Origin: Actinomycetales bacterium
Lineage (GTDB): Bacteria; Actinomycetota; Actinomycetes; Actinomycetales; BWSM-131
Reading direction: 5' to 3'
Length of the DNA: 31,756 nt
Assembly: GCA_030149025.1 (NCBI GenBank)
Contig: JASBSH010000349.1
Coordinates: 1 to 31,756 of the forward strand
Made by a program: the position numbers and the translations under genes. Below, piece after piece: positions 7,168 to 15,842 of the stretch. Every line of letters begins with the position of its first letter. The stretch's first letter is position 1. The notes below the pieces were generated by a model that saw only the letters and a list, made by a program, of their open reading frames with translations, ran no database searches and was not told the DNA's origin.

Positions 7168-8430
7168 ATGACCGCCACCGCCACAGCAACGACCCTGACA
7201 ACGACCACTCCGACCAGCCTGGCAACCGCCAGCAAGCAGGGCAGCCTCAACTCGCGCCTGTCGAGCAGCCAGACCGCCCGCCGGTACGAGCCCAAGCCCT
7301 CCGGCAAGCCCGATCCGACCGCGCACCTGTCAGCCGAGCAGGTCGAGGCGTTGGCGCGTGAGCTCGACGAGCTCCGCCAGCAGGTCTTCGACTCACGCGG
7401 CAAGCGCGACGCCGACTACATCCGCACGGTCATCAAGTGGCAGCGCGGGCTCGAGATGGGCAGCCGTGCGGTTCTGCTGTTCTCCCTGTTCCCACCCGCC
7501 TGGGTGCTCGGCACCGCCGGGCTCTCCATCGCGAAGATCCTCGAGAACATGGAGCTCGGGCACAACATCATGCATGGGCAGTGGGACTGGATGCGTGACC
7601 CCAAGATCCACTCGCAGGCCTGGGAGTGGGACCACGCCTCCCCGTCCGAGCTGTGGAAGCGCAGCCACAACGAGCTGCACCACACCTTCACCAACGTCCT
7701 CGGCCGGGACGACGACCTCGGCTACGGGATCATGCGCGTGGACGAGGACCAGGAGTGGCGACCCGCCTACCTGGCGCAGCCGCTCGTCAACTTCCTCAAC
7801 GCGTGCTTCTTCGAGTACGGGATCGCCGCCTACGACATGGACCTGGGGAAGCGACTGCGGGAGAAGACGACTGATGATCCCCGCTTCCGCGTCGACCTCA
7901 GGAACACGCTGCGGAAGATCCGCCGACAGATGACGAAGGACTACCTGGTCCACCCGCTGCTCTCCGGCCCGTCCTTCTTCCCCACGCTGGCCGCCAACGC
8001 CGTCGCGAACCTCGTGCGCAACGTCTGGACGCACTCGGTGATCATGTGCGGGCACTTCCCCGAGGGTGTCGAGACCTTCGCCACCGAGTCGATCGACGGC
8101 GAGACCCGCGGTGAGTGGTACCTGCGCCAGATGATCGGGTCGGCGAACATCGGGGGCAGCCGGCTCCTGCACACCATGACCGGGAACCTGTCGCACCAGA
8201 TCGAGCACCACCTCTTCCCTGATATGCCGAGCAGCCGGTACATCGAGATCGCCCCACGGATCCGCGAGATCTGCCGCCGTTACGGCCTCAGCTACACCAC
8301 CGGCAGCCTGCCGCGGCAGGTGTTCTCAGCGTGGAAGCAGGTGGTGAAGCTGTCGGTTCCCAACGGATTCGCAGGTCTTGCAAGCCTCAGGCGCTGGTCG
8401 ACGGGCCGGGTTCAGGCAGCTCCGGCGTGA
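7168..8430 (+). CDS. desA3: DesA3-type acyl-CoA (stearoyl-type delta-9) fatty acid desaturase
   Basis: A 420-residue membrane di-iron desaturase. The three histidine boxes are visible: H132-x3-H136 (GHNIMHGQWDWM), H167-x3-HH (H171, H172, in SHNELHHTF) and H343-x3-HH (H347, H348, in SHQIEHHLFP). Hydrophobic segments precede box 1 and lie between boxes 2 and 3. GHNxMHGQWDWM is characteristic of mycobacterial DesA3 as I recall it. It would introduce a cis double bond into acyl-CoA using electrons from the FNR upstream. The ATG at 7168 has GAGGAA seven bases upstream. The N-terminus is odd: the first 22 residues are almost only Thr and Ala, possibly an unstructured extension. The 3' end overlaps the opposing EamA gene by 44 bp. 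Confidence 0.94.
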   Translation: MTATATATTLTTTTPTSLATASKQGSLNSRLSSSQTARRYEPKPSGKPDPTAHLSAEQVEALARELDELRQQVFDSRGKRDADYIRTVIKWQRGLEMGSRAVLLFSLFPPAWVLGTAGLSIAKILENMELGHNIMHGQWDWMRDPKIHSQAWEWDHASPSELWKRSHNELHHTFTNVLGRDDDLGYGIMRVDEDQEWRPAYLAQPLVNFLNACFFEYGIAAYDMDLGKRLREKTTDDPRFRVDLRNTLRKIRRQMTKDYLVHPLLSGPSFFPTLAANAVANLVRNVWTHSVIMCGHFPEGVETFATESIDGETRGEWYLRQMIGSANIGGSRLLHTMTGNLSHQIEHHLFPDMPSSRYIEIAPRIREICRRYGLSYTTGSLPRQVFSAWKQVVKLSVPNGFAGLASLRRWSTGRVQAAPA

Positions 8431-9394
8431 CCGTGACCGGCATCTGACGCTCGCCCAGCTTCACGACCACGACGCCCGCGAGGATCAGGACACCGCCGAG
8501 CAGCTGGACGGCGCGCGGCAGCTCATCCAGCAGCAGCCACGCGAACACGACGGCCGCAATGACTTCCAGCAGGGCGACGAAGGACGCCAGGCGCGAGCCG
8601 AGGCGGCGGGCGGCGGCGATGCCGGTGACATAGGCGATGGCCGCGGTGACCACACCGAGCAGGACGAGCGGAACCCACCAGGCGATCTCGCGTCCCATGT
8701 AGCTGGGGTCGGTGGTCGCCGCGCGCATCGGCAGCACACCCACCGCGCCGAGCACGCCCAACAGGACCCCGCCGATCACCAGGCCGCCGGCGGCGAGAGC
8801 GAGGGGTGGCAGGCCGTTGTCCTCGTGGGCGGAGATCACGAAGTAGGTCGCGGCGCCGACCATCGCGGCCAGCGCCCACAGGACCCCGACGACGTTGAGA
8901 TCCGCGCCCGAGATCAGGTCCAGCACAAGAACGAGGCCGAGTGCCGCCAGGCCGGCACCCACGAGCGTCATGGGGGCGGGCCGGTGCCCGTGGCGCAACC
9001 ACATCCACACGACCACCGCAGCCGGAGCGGTGTACTCGATCAGCAGCGCGGGCCCGACCTGCATGTGGGCCACGGCGGAGAAGTAGGCGAACTGGGCCCC
9101 GGCGACCGCCAGCCCGCCGTAGACCACAAGGATCGCCGCGTTGCGGCGCAGCAACGACCATCGACCGCGCAGCGCGATCAGGCCGAACGGCAGCACCAGC
9201 AGCGCGGCGAGCGCGATGCGGACGAGGACGACGGCACTCGCCGTCCAGCCCATGTCCAGCAGGCCTCGGGCCAGGGGGCCCGACAGCGCGAACGTGGTCG
9301 ACGAGGCAACGGCGAACGCGATGCCGGTGGCGACGCGGGAGCGGGGTGCTCGAGCGTCGCTGTTCACGATGGTGTCATGGGCAACCGTTGCCAT
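8387..9394 (-). CDS. EamA/DMT-superfamily transporter (RhaT/YdcZ-like exporter)
   Basis: A 335-residue integral membrane protein with about ten hydrophobic helices arranged as two EamA repeats (roughly residues 20-155 and 165-310). GPALLIEYTAPAAVVVWMW in the first repeat and LGSRLASFVALLEVIAAVVFAWLLLDELP in the second are typical EamA signatures, including the terminal LLLxE motif. Members export amino acids, metabolites or drugs; the substrate cannot be predicted. I chose the ATG at 9394 rather than a longer frame because TTGACA (9427-9432) and TAGCGT (9403-9408), 18 bp apart on the minus strand, place transcription just upstream of it. It diverges from the CGNR gene with 39 bp between starts, an arrangement that suggests the CGNR protein is its regulator. 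Confidence 0.9.
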   Translation of the reverse strand: MATVAHDTIVNSDARAPRSRVATGIAFAVASSTTFALSGPLARGLLDMGWTASAVVLVRIALAALLVLPFGLIALRGRWSLLRRNAAILVVYGGLAVAGAQFAYFSAVAHMQVGPALLIEYTAPAAVVVWMWLRHGHRPAPMTLVGAGLAALGLVLVLDLISGADLNVVGVLWALAAMVGAATYFVISAHEDNGLPPLALAAGGLVIGGVLLGVLGAVGVLPMRAATTDPSYMGREIAWWVPLVLLGVVTAAIAYVTGIAAARRLGSRLASFVALLEVIAAVVFAWLLLDELPRAVQLLGGVLILAGVVVVKLGERQMPVTVTPELPEPGPSTSA

Positions 9395-9402
9395 AGCACG
9401 TG

Positions 9403-9432
9403 ACGCTAGGGGCGGGGAGTGTAATCTGTCAA
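9403..9432. promoter_or_regulatory. overlapping divergent promoters for EamA (minus) and CGNR (plus) genes
   Basis: For the minus strand, TTGACA (9427-9432) and TAGCGT (9403-9408) are separated by 18 bp. For the plus strand, TAATCT (9422-9427) lies six bases before the GTG at 9434, as in a leaderless transcript. The plus -10 box and the minus -35 box share a base and adjoin, so the two promoters should compete for polymerase, and one bound regulator could control both. Confidence 0.65.
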
Positions 9433-9433
9433 C

Positions 9434-9976
9434 GTGGTTTTCAGTCATGACACGGAGTTCGCGCTCCAGTCGGCGGTGGTCCTCGCGAACAGCGCGTTGC
9501 CCCCCGACGCCCTGACGACGGTGGAGGACCTGGACCGCTGGTACGAGGAGTACTCCTTCTCCGGACGACGAGACGGTGACGAGCGCGAGCTCGAGCAGGT
9601 CCGTGCTCTGAGACCGGTACTGCGGGAGCTGTTCACGAGCGACCGCGACCACGCCGCCGCAATGGTCAACGCGATGCTCGAGGACGCGAAGGCGGTGCCC
9701 CAGCTGGTCCGGCACGAGCCGTTCGACTGGCACATCCACGCGGTGTCGCCCGACGCCCCCTTGGTCACCCGGATCACCGTGGAGACGGCGATGGCGATGG
9801 TCGACGTCATCCGCAGCGACGAGATGTCCCGGCTCGGGATCTGCGCCGACGACGCCTGCGACGGAATCGTTCTCGACCTGTCCCGCAACCGATCTCGCCG
9901 GTTCTGCAGCACCACGTGCGGTAACCGCAACGCGGTGGCCGCCTACCGCGCCAGGCGGGCAGCCCAGGGTCAGTGA
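9434..9976 (+). CDS. CGNR zinc-finger transcriptional regulator (ABATE + CGNR)
   Basis: A 180-residue protein. The N-terminal about 130 residues form an ABATE-type ligand-sensing helical domain, with an opening segment (FALQSAVVLANSAL) and a central helix LEQVRALRPVLRELF. The C-terminal CGNR zinc finger has C137-x4-C142 and C158-x3-C162 followed by GNR, with CSTTCGNRNAVAAYRAR diagnostic. It presumably binds DNA and controls the divergent EamA exporter. The GTG start lacks a Shine-Dalgarno and is likely leaderless. It converges with the LLM gene, leaving a 12-bp gap. Confidence 0.9.
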   Translation: MVFSHDTEFALQSAVVLANSALPPDALTTVEDLDRWYEEYSFSGRRDGDERELEQVRALRPVLRELFTSDRDHAAAMVNAMLEDAKAVPQLVRHEPFDWHIHAVSPDAPLVTRITVETAMAMVDVIRSDEMSRLGICADDACDGIVLDLSRNRSRRFCSTTCGNRNAVAAYRARRAAQGQ

Positions 9977-9988
9977 CTGACGGTCGCG

Positions 9989-11044
9989 TCAGCGTGAAGC
10001 CGGCACCAGCTCCCGCACCCGCGGAATGACCTCGGTGCCGTACAGCTCGATGCAGCGCATCAGGAGCTCGTGCGGCATGGGACCGTTGCTGAACTTCAGG
10101 TCGAACCGGTCGATGCCCAGGACCTTCACGGTGTCGGCGATCTTCTGCGCCACCGTCTCGGGTGACCCGGCGAACACGGCGCCGTTCTCGACGTCCTCCT
10201 CGAAGTCCTCCCGCGTGGTGGGCGGCCAGCCGCGCTCGCGGCCGATGCGGTCGCGGTTCGCCTTGAAGTAGGGGAACAGCAGGTCGCGCGCTTCCTCATC
10301 GGTCTCCGCGACGAATCCGGGGGAGTGCACGGCGATCGGGAGCTTCGGCTGGCCCAGCTGCTCGAGGGCTCGCCGGTACAGGTCCGCCAGCGGGGCGAAC
10401 CTCGCCGGCGCGCCACCGATGATCGCCAGGGCGAGGCCGAAGCCGTACTGGGCAGCCCGGACCACGGACTGCGGTGTGCCGCCGACGCCGATCCACGTGG
10501 GCAACGCTCCCGACTCCGTTTTCGGGAAGACCTCCGCGTTCCGCAATGCCGGCCGAACCGTGCCCTCCCAGGAGAACGGCTTCTCGCGCCGGACGACCGA
10601 GAAAAGGTCGAGCTTCTCGGAGAACAGGACCTCGTAGTCCTCCAGGTCGTACCCGAACAGCGGGAACGACTCGATGAAGGACCCACGCCCCAACGTGATC
10701 TCCGCGCGTCCGCCGGAGACGGCGTCCAGGGTCGCGAACCGCTCGAACACGCGGATCGGGTCGTCCGAGCTCAGCACCGTCACGGCCGTGCCCAGAGTGA
10801 TCCGCTCGGTCCGCGCCGCGATCGCGGCGAGAACGACCTCCGGCGCAGAGACGGCGAAGTCGTCCCGGTGGTGCTCGCCCACTCCGAAGGCGTCGATACC
10901 CAGGCTGTCGGCCAGCGCTGCCTGTTCGACGATGTTCCTGATCACCTGCGCCGCGTGGACTGGTTGACCGTCCGGGTCAACCGTCACGTCCCCGAAGGTG
11001 TCCAGGCCGAACTTCAGTGTCTGATCAAATGGTGTCTGGTTCAT
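9989..11044 (-). CDS. LLM-class flavin-dependent oxidoreductase (luciferase-like monooxygenase)
   Basis: A 351-residue TIM-barrel flavoprotein of the bacterial luciferase/F420 family. Seen are the opening KFGLDTFGD beta strand, GIDAFGVGEHH, ARTERITLGTAVTVLSSDDP, FATLDAVSGGRAEITLGRG and GGTPQSVVRAAQYG, all typical of the LLM alkanal-monooxygenase-like subgroup. FMN or F420 could be the cofactor; the substrate cannot be assigned. Its ATG overlaps the stop of the LigD-type polymerase gene upstream by four bases (ATGA), so the two are co-translated. That pairing has no obvious metabolic logic. Confidence 0.92.
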   Translation of the reverse strand: MNQTPFDQTLKFGLDTFGDVTVDPDGQPVHAAQVIRNIVEQAALADSLGIDAFGVGEHHRDDFAVSAPEVVLAAIAARTERITLGTAVTVLSSDDPIRVFERFATLDAVSGGRAEITLGRGSFIESFPLFGYDLEDYEVLFSEKLDLFSVVRREKPFSWEGTVRPALRNAEVFPKTESGALPTWIGVGGTPQSVVRAAQYGFGLALAIIGGAPARFAPLADLYRRALEQLGQPKLPIAVHSPGFVAETDEEARDLLFPYFKANRDRIGRERGWPPTTREDFEEDVENGAVFAGSPETVAQKIADTVKVLGIDRFDLKFSNGPMPHELLMRCIELYGTEVIPRVRELVPASR

Positions 11045-12264
11045 CGGTCCTCCGCTGTCGCAGGTCGGGTCCAGGGGTTGTAGTCGGCCTCGAGTGCTTC
11101 TTGCTCAGGCCTTTTCGCGTCCGGGACGTGCTCGAGGTTGATCCGCACCCGGTACCAGACGGAGCTGCGCCCGCGCATCCCGTCGACGAGGACGTCGGCT
11201 GGCTCAAGGTAGCCGACCACATCCGGGTGCTTGCCCTTCCAGCGGGCCAGCCCGGCAAGGGCCTCGTCCTTCGTCTTGGCGCGGGCCACCTCGATGAGGG
11301 GCTTGGTGACGCGACGGCGTCCATCGCCCTTGGGCGGCTTCTCCGCAGGGCCAAGCCGTTTCGCCAGATCGAGCAGGCCAGCCAGGGACCCGGCGGTGCC
11401 GTCCATGGCCTCCCACGGGTCGCCGTCCGAGACGAACCGCTCGCGAACGGTGCGCAGTGTGAGCTGGTCGGGTCGCACCTGCTCGACCTCGTCCCACGCC
11501 AGGGGCGCGGACACCCGCGCGTCGGGTGTGGGGCGCACCGAGTACGCGGAGGCGACCGTGCGGTCCTTGGCGTTCTGGTTGAAGTCGACGAACACGCCGT
11601 GCCGCTCCTCCTTCCACCAGCGGCTCGTCGCGAGATCGGGAGCGCGGTTCTCGACCTCCCGTGCGACCGCCTGGGCGGCGGTGCGCACCTGGGGGTAGGA
11701 CCAGGACGGCGCGATGCGCGCGTAGACATGGAAGCCCCGGCTGCCGGACGTCTTGGGAAAGGCGGTCAGCCCGTGGTCCTCGAGCACCTCCCGGGCGACG
11801 AACGCCGTGTCGACGATCGCCTCCCACGACACTCCGGGCATGGGGTCCAGGTCGATGCGCAGCTCGTCGGGATGCTCGAGGTCATCCGCCAGCACGGGGT
11901 GGGGGTTCAGGTCGATGCAGCCGAGGTTGACCACCCACGCCAGCCCGGCGGCGTCGCGGACGACGGCCTCCTCCGCGGTGGTTCCGCTGCGGTACTTCAG
12001 CTCCACGACGTCGATCCACGGTGGCCGGTTCGCCGGGACGCGCTTCTGGAAGAAGGCTTCGGTGTCGATGCCCTTGACGAAGCGTTTAAGGATCATCGGC
12101 CGCCCGGCGACCCCACGCAGCGCCCCGTCGGCGACGTCGAGGTAGTAGCGGATCAGGTCGAGCTTGGTAATGCCGCCGGCGACGTCGGCGAAGATCACGC
12201 GGTCCGGGTGCGTGATCGTCACCTCGTGCTCGCCGACCTCCAGGATCTGTTTCGCCTGCGGCAT
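11041..12264 (-). CDS. LigD-type primase-polymerase domain protein (NHEJ-associated)
   Basis: A 407-residue stand-alone homologue of the polymerase domain of LigD, an archaeo-eukaryotic primase-fold enzyme that adds (ribo)nucleotides at double-strand-break ends. Catalytic positions are visible: D138-L-D140 in RIDLDP, the SGSRGFH loop with H179, and D227 in VFVDFNQN. The N-terminal THPDRVIF...KLDLIRYY is the family's opening. It lacks the ligase and phosphoesterase modules of full LigD. I placed the start at the ATG 12264 because the longer frame upstream has no family similarity. No Ku or ligase gene lies in the window. It is coupled to the LLM oxidoreductase gene downstream. Confidence 0.9.
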   Translation of the reverse strand: MPQAKQILEVGEHEVTITHPDRVIFADVAGGITKLDLIRYYLDVADGALRGVAGRPMILKRFVKGIDTEAFFQKRVPANRPPWIDVVELKYRSGTTAEEAVVRDAAGLAWVVNLGCIDLNPHPVLADDLEHPDELRIDLDPMPGVSWEAIVDTAFVAREVLEDHGLTAFPKTSGSRGFHVYARIAPSWSYPQVRTAAQAVAREVENRAPDLATSRWWKEERHGVFVDFNQNAKDRTVASAYSVRPTPDARVSAPLAWDEVEQVRPDQLTLRTVRERFVSDGDPWEAMDGTAGSLAGLLDLAKRLGPAEKPPKGDGRRRVTKPLIEVARAKTKDEALAGLARWKGKHPDVVGYLEPADVLVDGMRGRSSVWYRVRINLEHVPDAKRPEQEALEADYNPWTRPATAEDR

Positions 12265-12337
12265 TTGATCACCATATGGCCCGCCGGCTGCCTGCTGCCC
12301 GGTGGCCGCTGATCGACCGGCGGCAGACAATCCGTGG

Positions 12338-12724
12338 ATGGACAGCAGGCGGGTGGCCGTGGCACACGGGCTCTTCAACGTCGTCAGCGGCCTGTGGCCA
12401 CTGGTGAACATGAAGAGCTTCGAAGCGGTCACCGGGCCGAAGACCGACGACTGGCTCGTCCGCACGGTCGCCCTGCTGCTGGTCGCGAACGGTGTGGTCC
12501 AGCTGGGGAGCCGCACGCCCGATGAGCTCGCGCAGGCGAGGCGGCTGGCCATCGGCACGGCGGCCGCGACGGCGGCGATAGACGTGGTCTACGGCGGGAA
12601 GGGTCGCATCAGCCGGATCTATCTCGCCGATGCGGTGATCGAGCTCGGGTGGATCAGCGCGTGGCTGCGGTCACGTCCCGCACAGGCCGGCCAGAGGGCG
12701 GGCGCTGCCAGAATCAACGGGTGA
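12338..12724 (+). CDS. small membrane protein of unknown function, about 4 TM helices
   Basis: A 128-residue protein of alternating hydrophobic segments: about 6-25 (VAVAHGLFNVVSGLWPLV), 45-60 (ALLLVANGVVQLG), 75-92 (IGTAAATAAIDVVYG) and 98-115 (IYLADAVIELGWISAWL). I recognise the general type, found in many actinobacterial genomes, but no named family or role. A GTG at 12302 would extend it by 12 residues; the ATG at 12338 gives a more natural N-terminus. It diverges from the LigD-type gene, and its stop overlaps the GTG of the MBL hydrolase (GTGA), so the two are probably co-translated. Confidence 0.7.
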   Translation: MDSRRVAVAHGLFNVVSGLWPLVNMKSFEAVTGPKTDDWLVRTVALLLVANGVVQLGSRTPDELAQARRLAIGTAAATAAIDVVYGGKGRISRIYLADAVIELGWISAWLRSRPAQAGQRAGAARING

Positions 12725-13785
12725 CTCCGAACGCGAACGGCGAGCCCACCGCAGCCGCAGACTGGACGACGCCCGGCGCCTACGAGGTGGCCGTGGGAGT
12801 GCACCGGATCCCCCTGCCGCTGCCCACGGACGGCCTTCGGGCGGTCAACGTCTACGCGATCGAGACCGAAGCCGGGCTGACGCTGGTTGACGGTGGCTGG
12901 GCGATCGACGAGGCCCGGGGCGTGCTGGAGGACTCGCTCGGCGAGATCGGCTACAAGGTCCGGGACATCACTCGCTTCCTCGTCACGCACGTCCACCGCG
13001 ACCACTACTCGAACGCGGTCGCCGTTCGCCGCGAGTTCGGGTCGCGCGTATCGCTCGGCCTCGGCGAGCAGGCGAACCTCGAGGTGATTCACGACGACGG
13101 CCTGGAGCGCGAGTCCATGACCCAGCGCCTCCATCGCGCCGGCGCCCCGGACCTGGCGCGCCAGTGGGAGGAACGCCTGGGGGAGGAGCAGGAGGACGCC
13201 GGCAACTACGCCGAGCCCGACACCTGGCTGGACGGCGACCACACCCTCGAGGTCGGCAACCGGGCCATCGAGGCGGTCGCCACCCCAGGCCACACCCGTG
13301 GCCACTACGTGTTCGCCGACCTGAAGGACGGCCTCCTGTTCGCCGGTGACCACGTCCTGCCGACCATCACACCCTCGATCGGCTTCGAGCCAGCGGCAGC
13401 GGAGCTGCCGCTCCGCGACTTCCTCGGCTCATTGGTCAAGGTGCGCCAGCTGCCCGACTTGCGGCTGTTGCCGGCGCACGGGCCGGTGACGAACAGCGTG
13501 CACGATCGGGTGGACGAGCTGCTCGACCACCACGATGTCCGGCTCGAGCTCTGCGAGCAGGCCCTGGGGGCCGGGCCCGCAACCGGGTTCGGCGTGGCAA
13601 GCCAGCTGCCGTGGACTCGCAGGAACCGCCGCTTCGCCGACCTCGACCCGTTCAACGCCGGCCTGGCCACGATGGAGACGGTCGCGCACCTGGAGCTGCT
13701 GGTGGCCCAGGGCAGGGCCACCTCGACCCTGCAGGACGGGCAGGTCGTCTACGAGCTGCGTCGCTGCGACGGTCTCCGCAGCTGA
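12721..13785 (+). CDS. metallo-beta-lactamase-fold hydrolase
   Basis: A 354-residue MBL-fold enzyme with the full metal-binding set: H90-x-H92-x-D94-H95 (THVHRDHYSN), H191 in TPGHTRGH, D210 in FAGDH and H253 in LPAHGP. The N-terminal GLTLVDGGW is the usual lead-in strand. The C-terminal region after residue about 270 is a helical domain as in LACTB2/glyoxalase-II-like relatives. Substrate unknown; thioester or phosphodiester hydrolysis is typical. GTG start, coupled to the small membrane protein upstream. Its last 37 bp overlap the 3' end of the opposing MMPL gene. Confidence 0.9.
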   Translation: MTPNANGEPTAAADWTTPGAYEVAVGVHRIPLPLPTDGLRAVNVYAIETEAGLTLVDGGWAIDEARGVLEDSLGEIGYKVRDITRFLVTHVHRDHYSNAVAVRREFGSRVSLGLGEQANLEVIHDDGLERESMTQRLHRAGAPDLARQWEERLGEEQEDAGNYAEPDTWLDGDHTLEVGNRAIEAVATPGHTRGHYVFADLKDGLLFAGDHVLPTITPSIGFEPAAAELPLRDFLGSLVKVRQLPDLRLLPAHGPVTNSVHDRVDELLDHHDVRLELCEQALGAGPATGFGVASQLPWTRRNRRFADLDPFNAGLATMETVAHLELLVAQGRATSTLQDGQVVYELRRCDGLRS

Positions 13786-15842
13786 CTCGGCCACCACGTC
13801 CGCTCACCGAGGTCGTAGGCCAGCGCAGGCACAAGCAGTGAGCGGACCACGACGGTGTCCAGCAGCACGCCGAACGACACCAGGAACGCGATCTGCGCGA
13901 GGAACAGCAGAGGGATCACCGCCAGTGCGCTGAACGTCGCCGCCAGCACCACGCCCGCCGAGGTGATCACCCCGCCCGTCGCGACGAGCCCGACGAGGAC
14001 CCCCGACCGGGTGCCGCGGCGTATCGACTCCTCCCGCACACGGGTCATCAGGAAGATGTTGTAGTCGATCCCGAGCGCGACGAGGAAGACGAACGCGTAC
14101 AGCGGCACGCTGGGATCGGCTCCGGGCCAACCGAACACCTGGTCGAAGACTAATCCCGCGACGCCGAGGGTGGCGACGAAGCTCAGCACGACCGTGAGGG
14201 TGAGCAGCACCGGCGCCAGCACCGACCGCAGCAGCAGGATCAGCACCACCAGGATCACCGCCAGGACGACCGGCACGATGACGGTCCGGTCCCGCTTGGC
14301 GATGTCGATGGTGTCCAGCTGCTGGGCGGTCGGCCCGCCTACGAGTGCCGTCCTGTCCACGCTGTCCAGCCCGTCGCGCAGCTCACGGACGGTCGCCATC
14401 GCGGCATTGGTGTCAGGGCGGTCCTTGAGGGTCACTTCCACCAGCACCTGGCCGTCGACGACCTTGGGCGGACCCTGCGGGGCCCCGGTTCCCGTGACCA
14501 CCCGCGCCGACGCCACACCGGCGGTGGACTGCGCGACCTGCGTGACGGCGTCCAGCTCGTCGGCGGAGGCCACCACGACGGTGGGCGCGCCCGACCCTCC
14601 CGGGAAGTGGCGCGCGAGCGCCTCCTCGCCCTTCACGGACTGCTGCTGGGTCAGGAACAGCTCCGTCTGACCGACGCCACCGGCCTTGAACTGGCCGACC
14701 AGGGCCGCCGCGGCGAGCAGGACCACGGTGACCGTGACCCACAGCGTGCGTGGGCGGCGGGCGACCAGCGCGGCCACCCGGGGCCACAGGCCCTTGACCG
14801 CCGCGCCGGACGCCAGATCGGGTGCCTGGGAAGCGGTCTCGCGCCTCACGTGCCGCGGCCAGTAGGCGGCCGGGCCGAGGAGTGCCAGCACCGCGGGCAG
14901 GAACGTCAGGGCCACGAGCATCGCGCCCACGATGCCGAGTGCCGCGATCGGGCCAAGGCTGCTGTTGGACCGCAGGTCGGACAGCATCAGGCACAGCACG
15001 CCCGCGATGACCGTCAAGCCGGAGGCCACGATCGGCCCCAGCACCCGACGCCAGGCGACGAGCATGGCGTGCAGCCGGCCGTCGCCCCCGGCCAGTTCCT
15101 CCCGGTACCGGGCGACGAGCAGAAGGGCGTAGTCCGTGGCGGCGCCGACGACGAGGATCGACATGATCCCCTGGCTCTGGCCGCTGAGCTTGACGACGTC
15201 GGCCTCGGCGAGCCGGTAGACGGCATAGGACGCGACGGCCAGTCCGAACACGGTCGAGGTGAGGACGATGACCGGCAGCAGCGGGCTGCGGTACACCAGC
15301 AGCAGGATCACCAGCACCACCGCGAGGGCGACGCCGAGCAGGAGGGTGTCGATGCCCCCGAAGGCGTTGACGAGGTCCGCGACGAGGCCGGCCGGCCCGG
15401 TGACGTACACCTGCCCCCCGCCGATCGGCTGCAGCTCGTCTCTCAGCGTGCTGACGACGGAGGGCAGTCCATCGGTGGACGTGGCGTCGACAGGCAGCAC
15501 GGCGGTCAGCGCTTGCCCGTCCTGCGAGGGGATGGGGGGTGACCCCGGTTCCAGACCCTCCAGCTTCGGCAGCGCGGCCAGCTGCTGCGTCGCCTGCCGG
15601 GCGGCATCCGCCGGCAGGGCCGAGGGGCTCTCCCACACCACCACCACGGGGATCGTCGGCCGCTCGACGAAACGGCTCTGCGCCTCCGCCACCTGAGTGG
15701 ACTCCGCGCTCTCCGGCAGGAAGGCGGAGGAGTCGTTCTCGGCGACCTCGGAGAGCTTGCCGGCATACGGGCCGGCGAGGCCGCCGATGAGCAGCCACGC
15801 CACCGCCAGCAGGGCCGGGATCGCGAATGCGCGTCGTCTCAT
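13749..15842 (-). CDS. MMPL-family RND-type membrane transporter
   Basis: A 697-residue inner-membrane transporter of the MmpL/ActII-3 type, probably proton-driven export of lipids or small hydrophobic compounds. It shows two repeats, each with a helix, a large extracytoplasmic loop and a five-helix bundle. The first helix is at about 5-25, followed by the PYAGKLSEVAENDSSAFLP loop. Repeat motifs are GAATDYALLLVARYREEL in repeat 1 and ALGIDYNIFLMTRVREE in repeat 2, the D/Y positions expected in proton relay. The ATG at 15842 sits in an ATGA overlap with the stop of a 31-codon stump (see next entry). Length and both repeats are complete. Confidence 0.92.
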   Translation of the reverse strand: MRRRAFAIPALLAVAWLLIGGLAGPYAGKLSEVAENDSSAFLPESAESTQVAEAQSRFVERPTIPVVVVWESPSALPADAARQATQQLAALPKLEGLEPGSPPIPSQDGQALTAVLPVDATSTDGLPSVVSTLRDELQPIGGGQVYVTGPAGLVADLVNAFGGIDTLLLGVALAVVLVILLLVYRSPLLPVIVLTSTVFGLAVASYAVYRLAEADVVKLSGQSQGIMSILVVGAATDYALLLVARYREELAGGDGRLHAMLVAWRRVLGPIVASGLTVIAGVLCLMLSDLRSNSSLGPIAALGIVGAMLVALTFLPAVLALLGPAAYWPRHVRRETASQAPDLASGAAVKGLWPRVAALVARRPRTLWVTVTVVLLAAAALVGQFKAGGVGQTELFLTQQQSVKGEEALARHFPGGSGAPTVVVASADELDAVTQVAQSTAGVASARVVTGTGAPQGPPKVVDGQVLVEVTLKDRPDTNAAMATVRELRDGLDSVDRTALVGGPTAQQLDTIDIAKRDRTVIVPVVLAVILVVLILLLRSVLAPVLLTLTVVLSFVATLGVAGLVFDQVFGWPGADPSVPLYAFVFLVALGIDYNIFLMTRVREESIRRGTRSGVLVGLVATGGVITSAGVVLAATFSALAVIPLLFLAQIAFLVSFGVLLDTVVVRSLLVPALAYDLGERTWWPSQLRRPSQRRSS

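Noticed and set aside
9964..9985. TCAGTGACTGA palindrome between the CGNR and LLM genes as a terminator
   Set aside because: The stem is only about five bases and no T-run follows on either strand.
12265..12558. N-terminal extension of the LigD-type protein
   Set aside because: The extra 98 codons overlap the divergent membrane-protein gene and show no family similarity.
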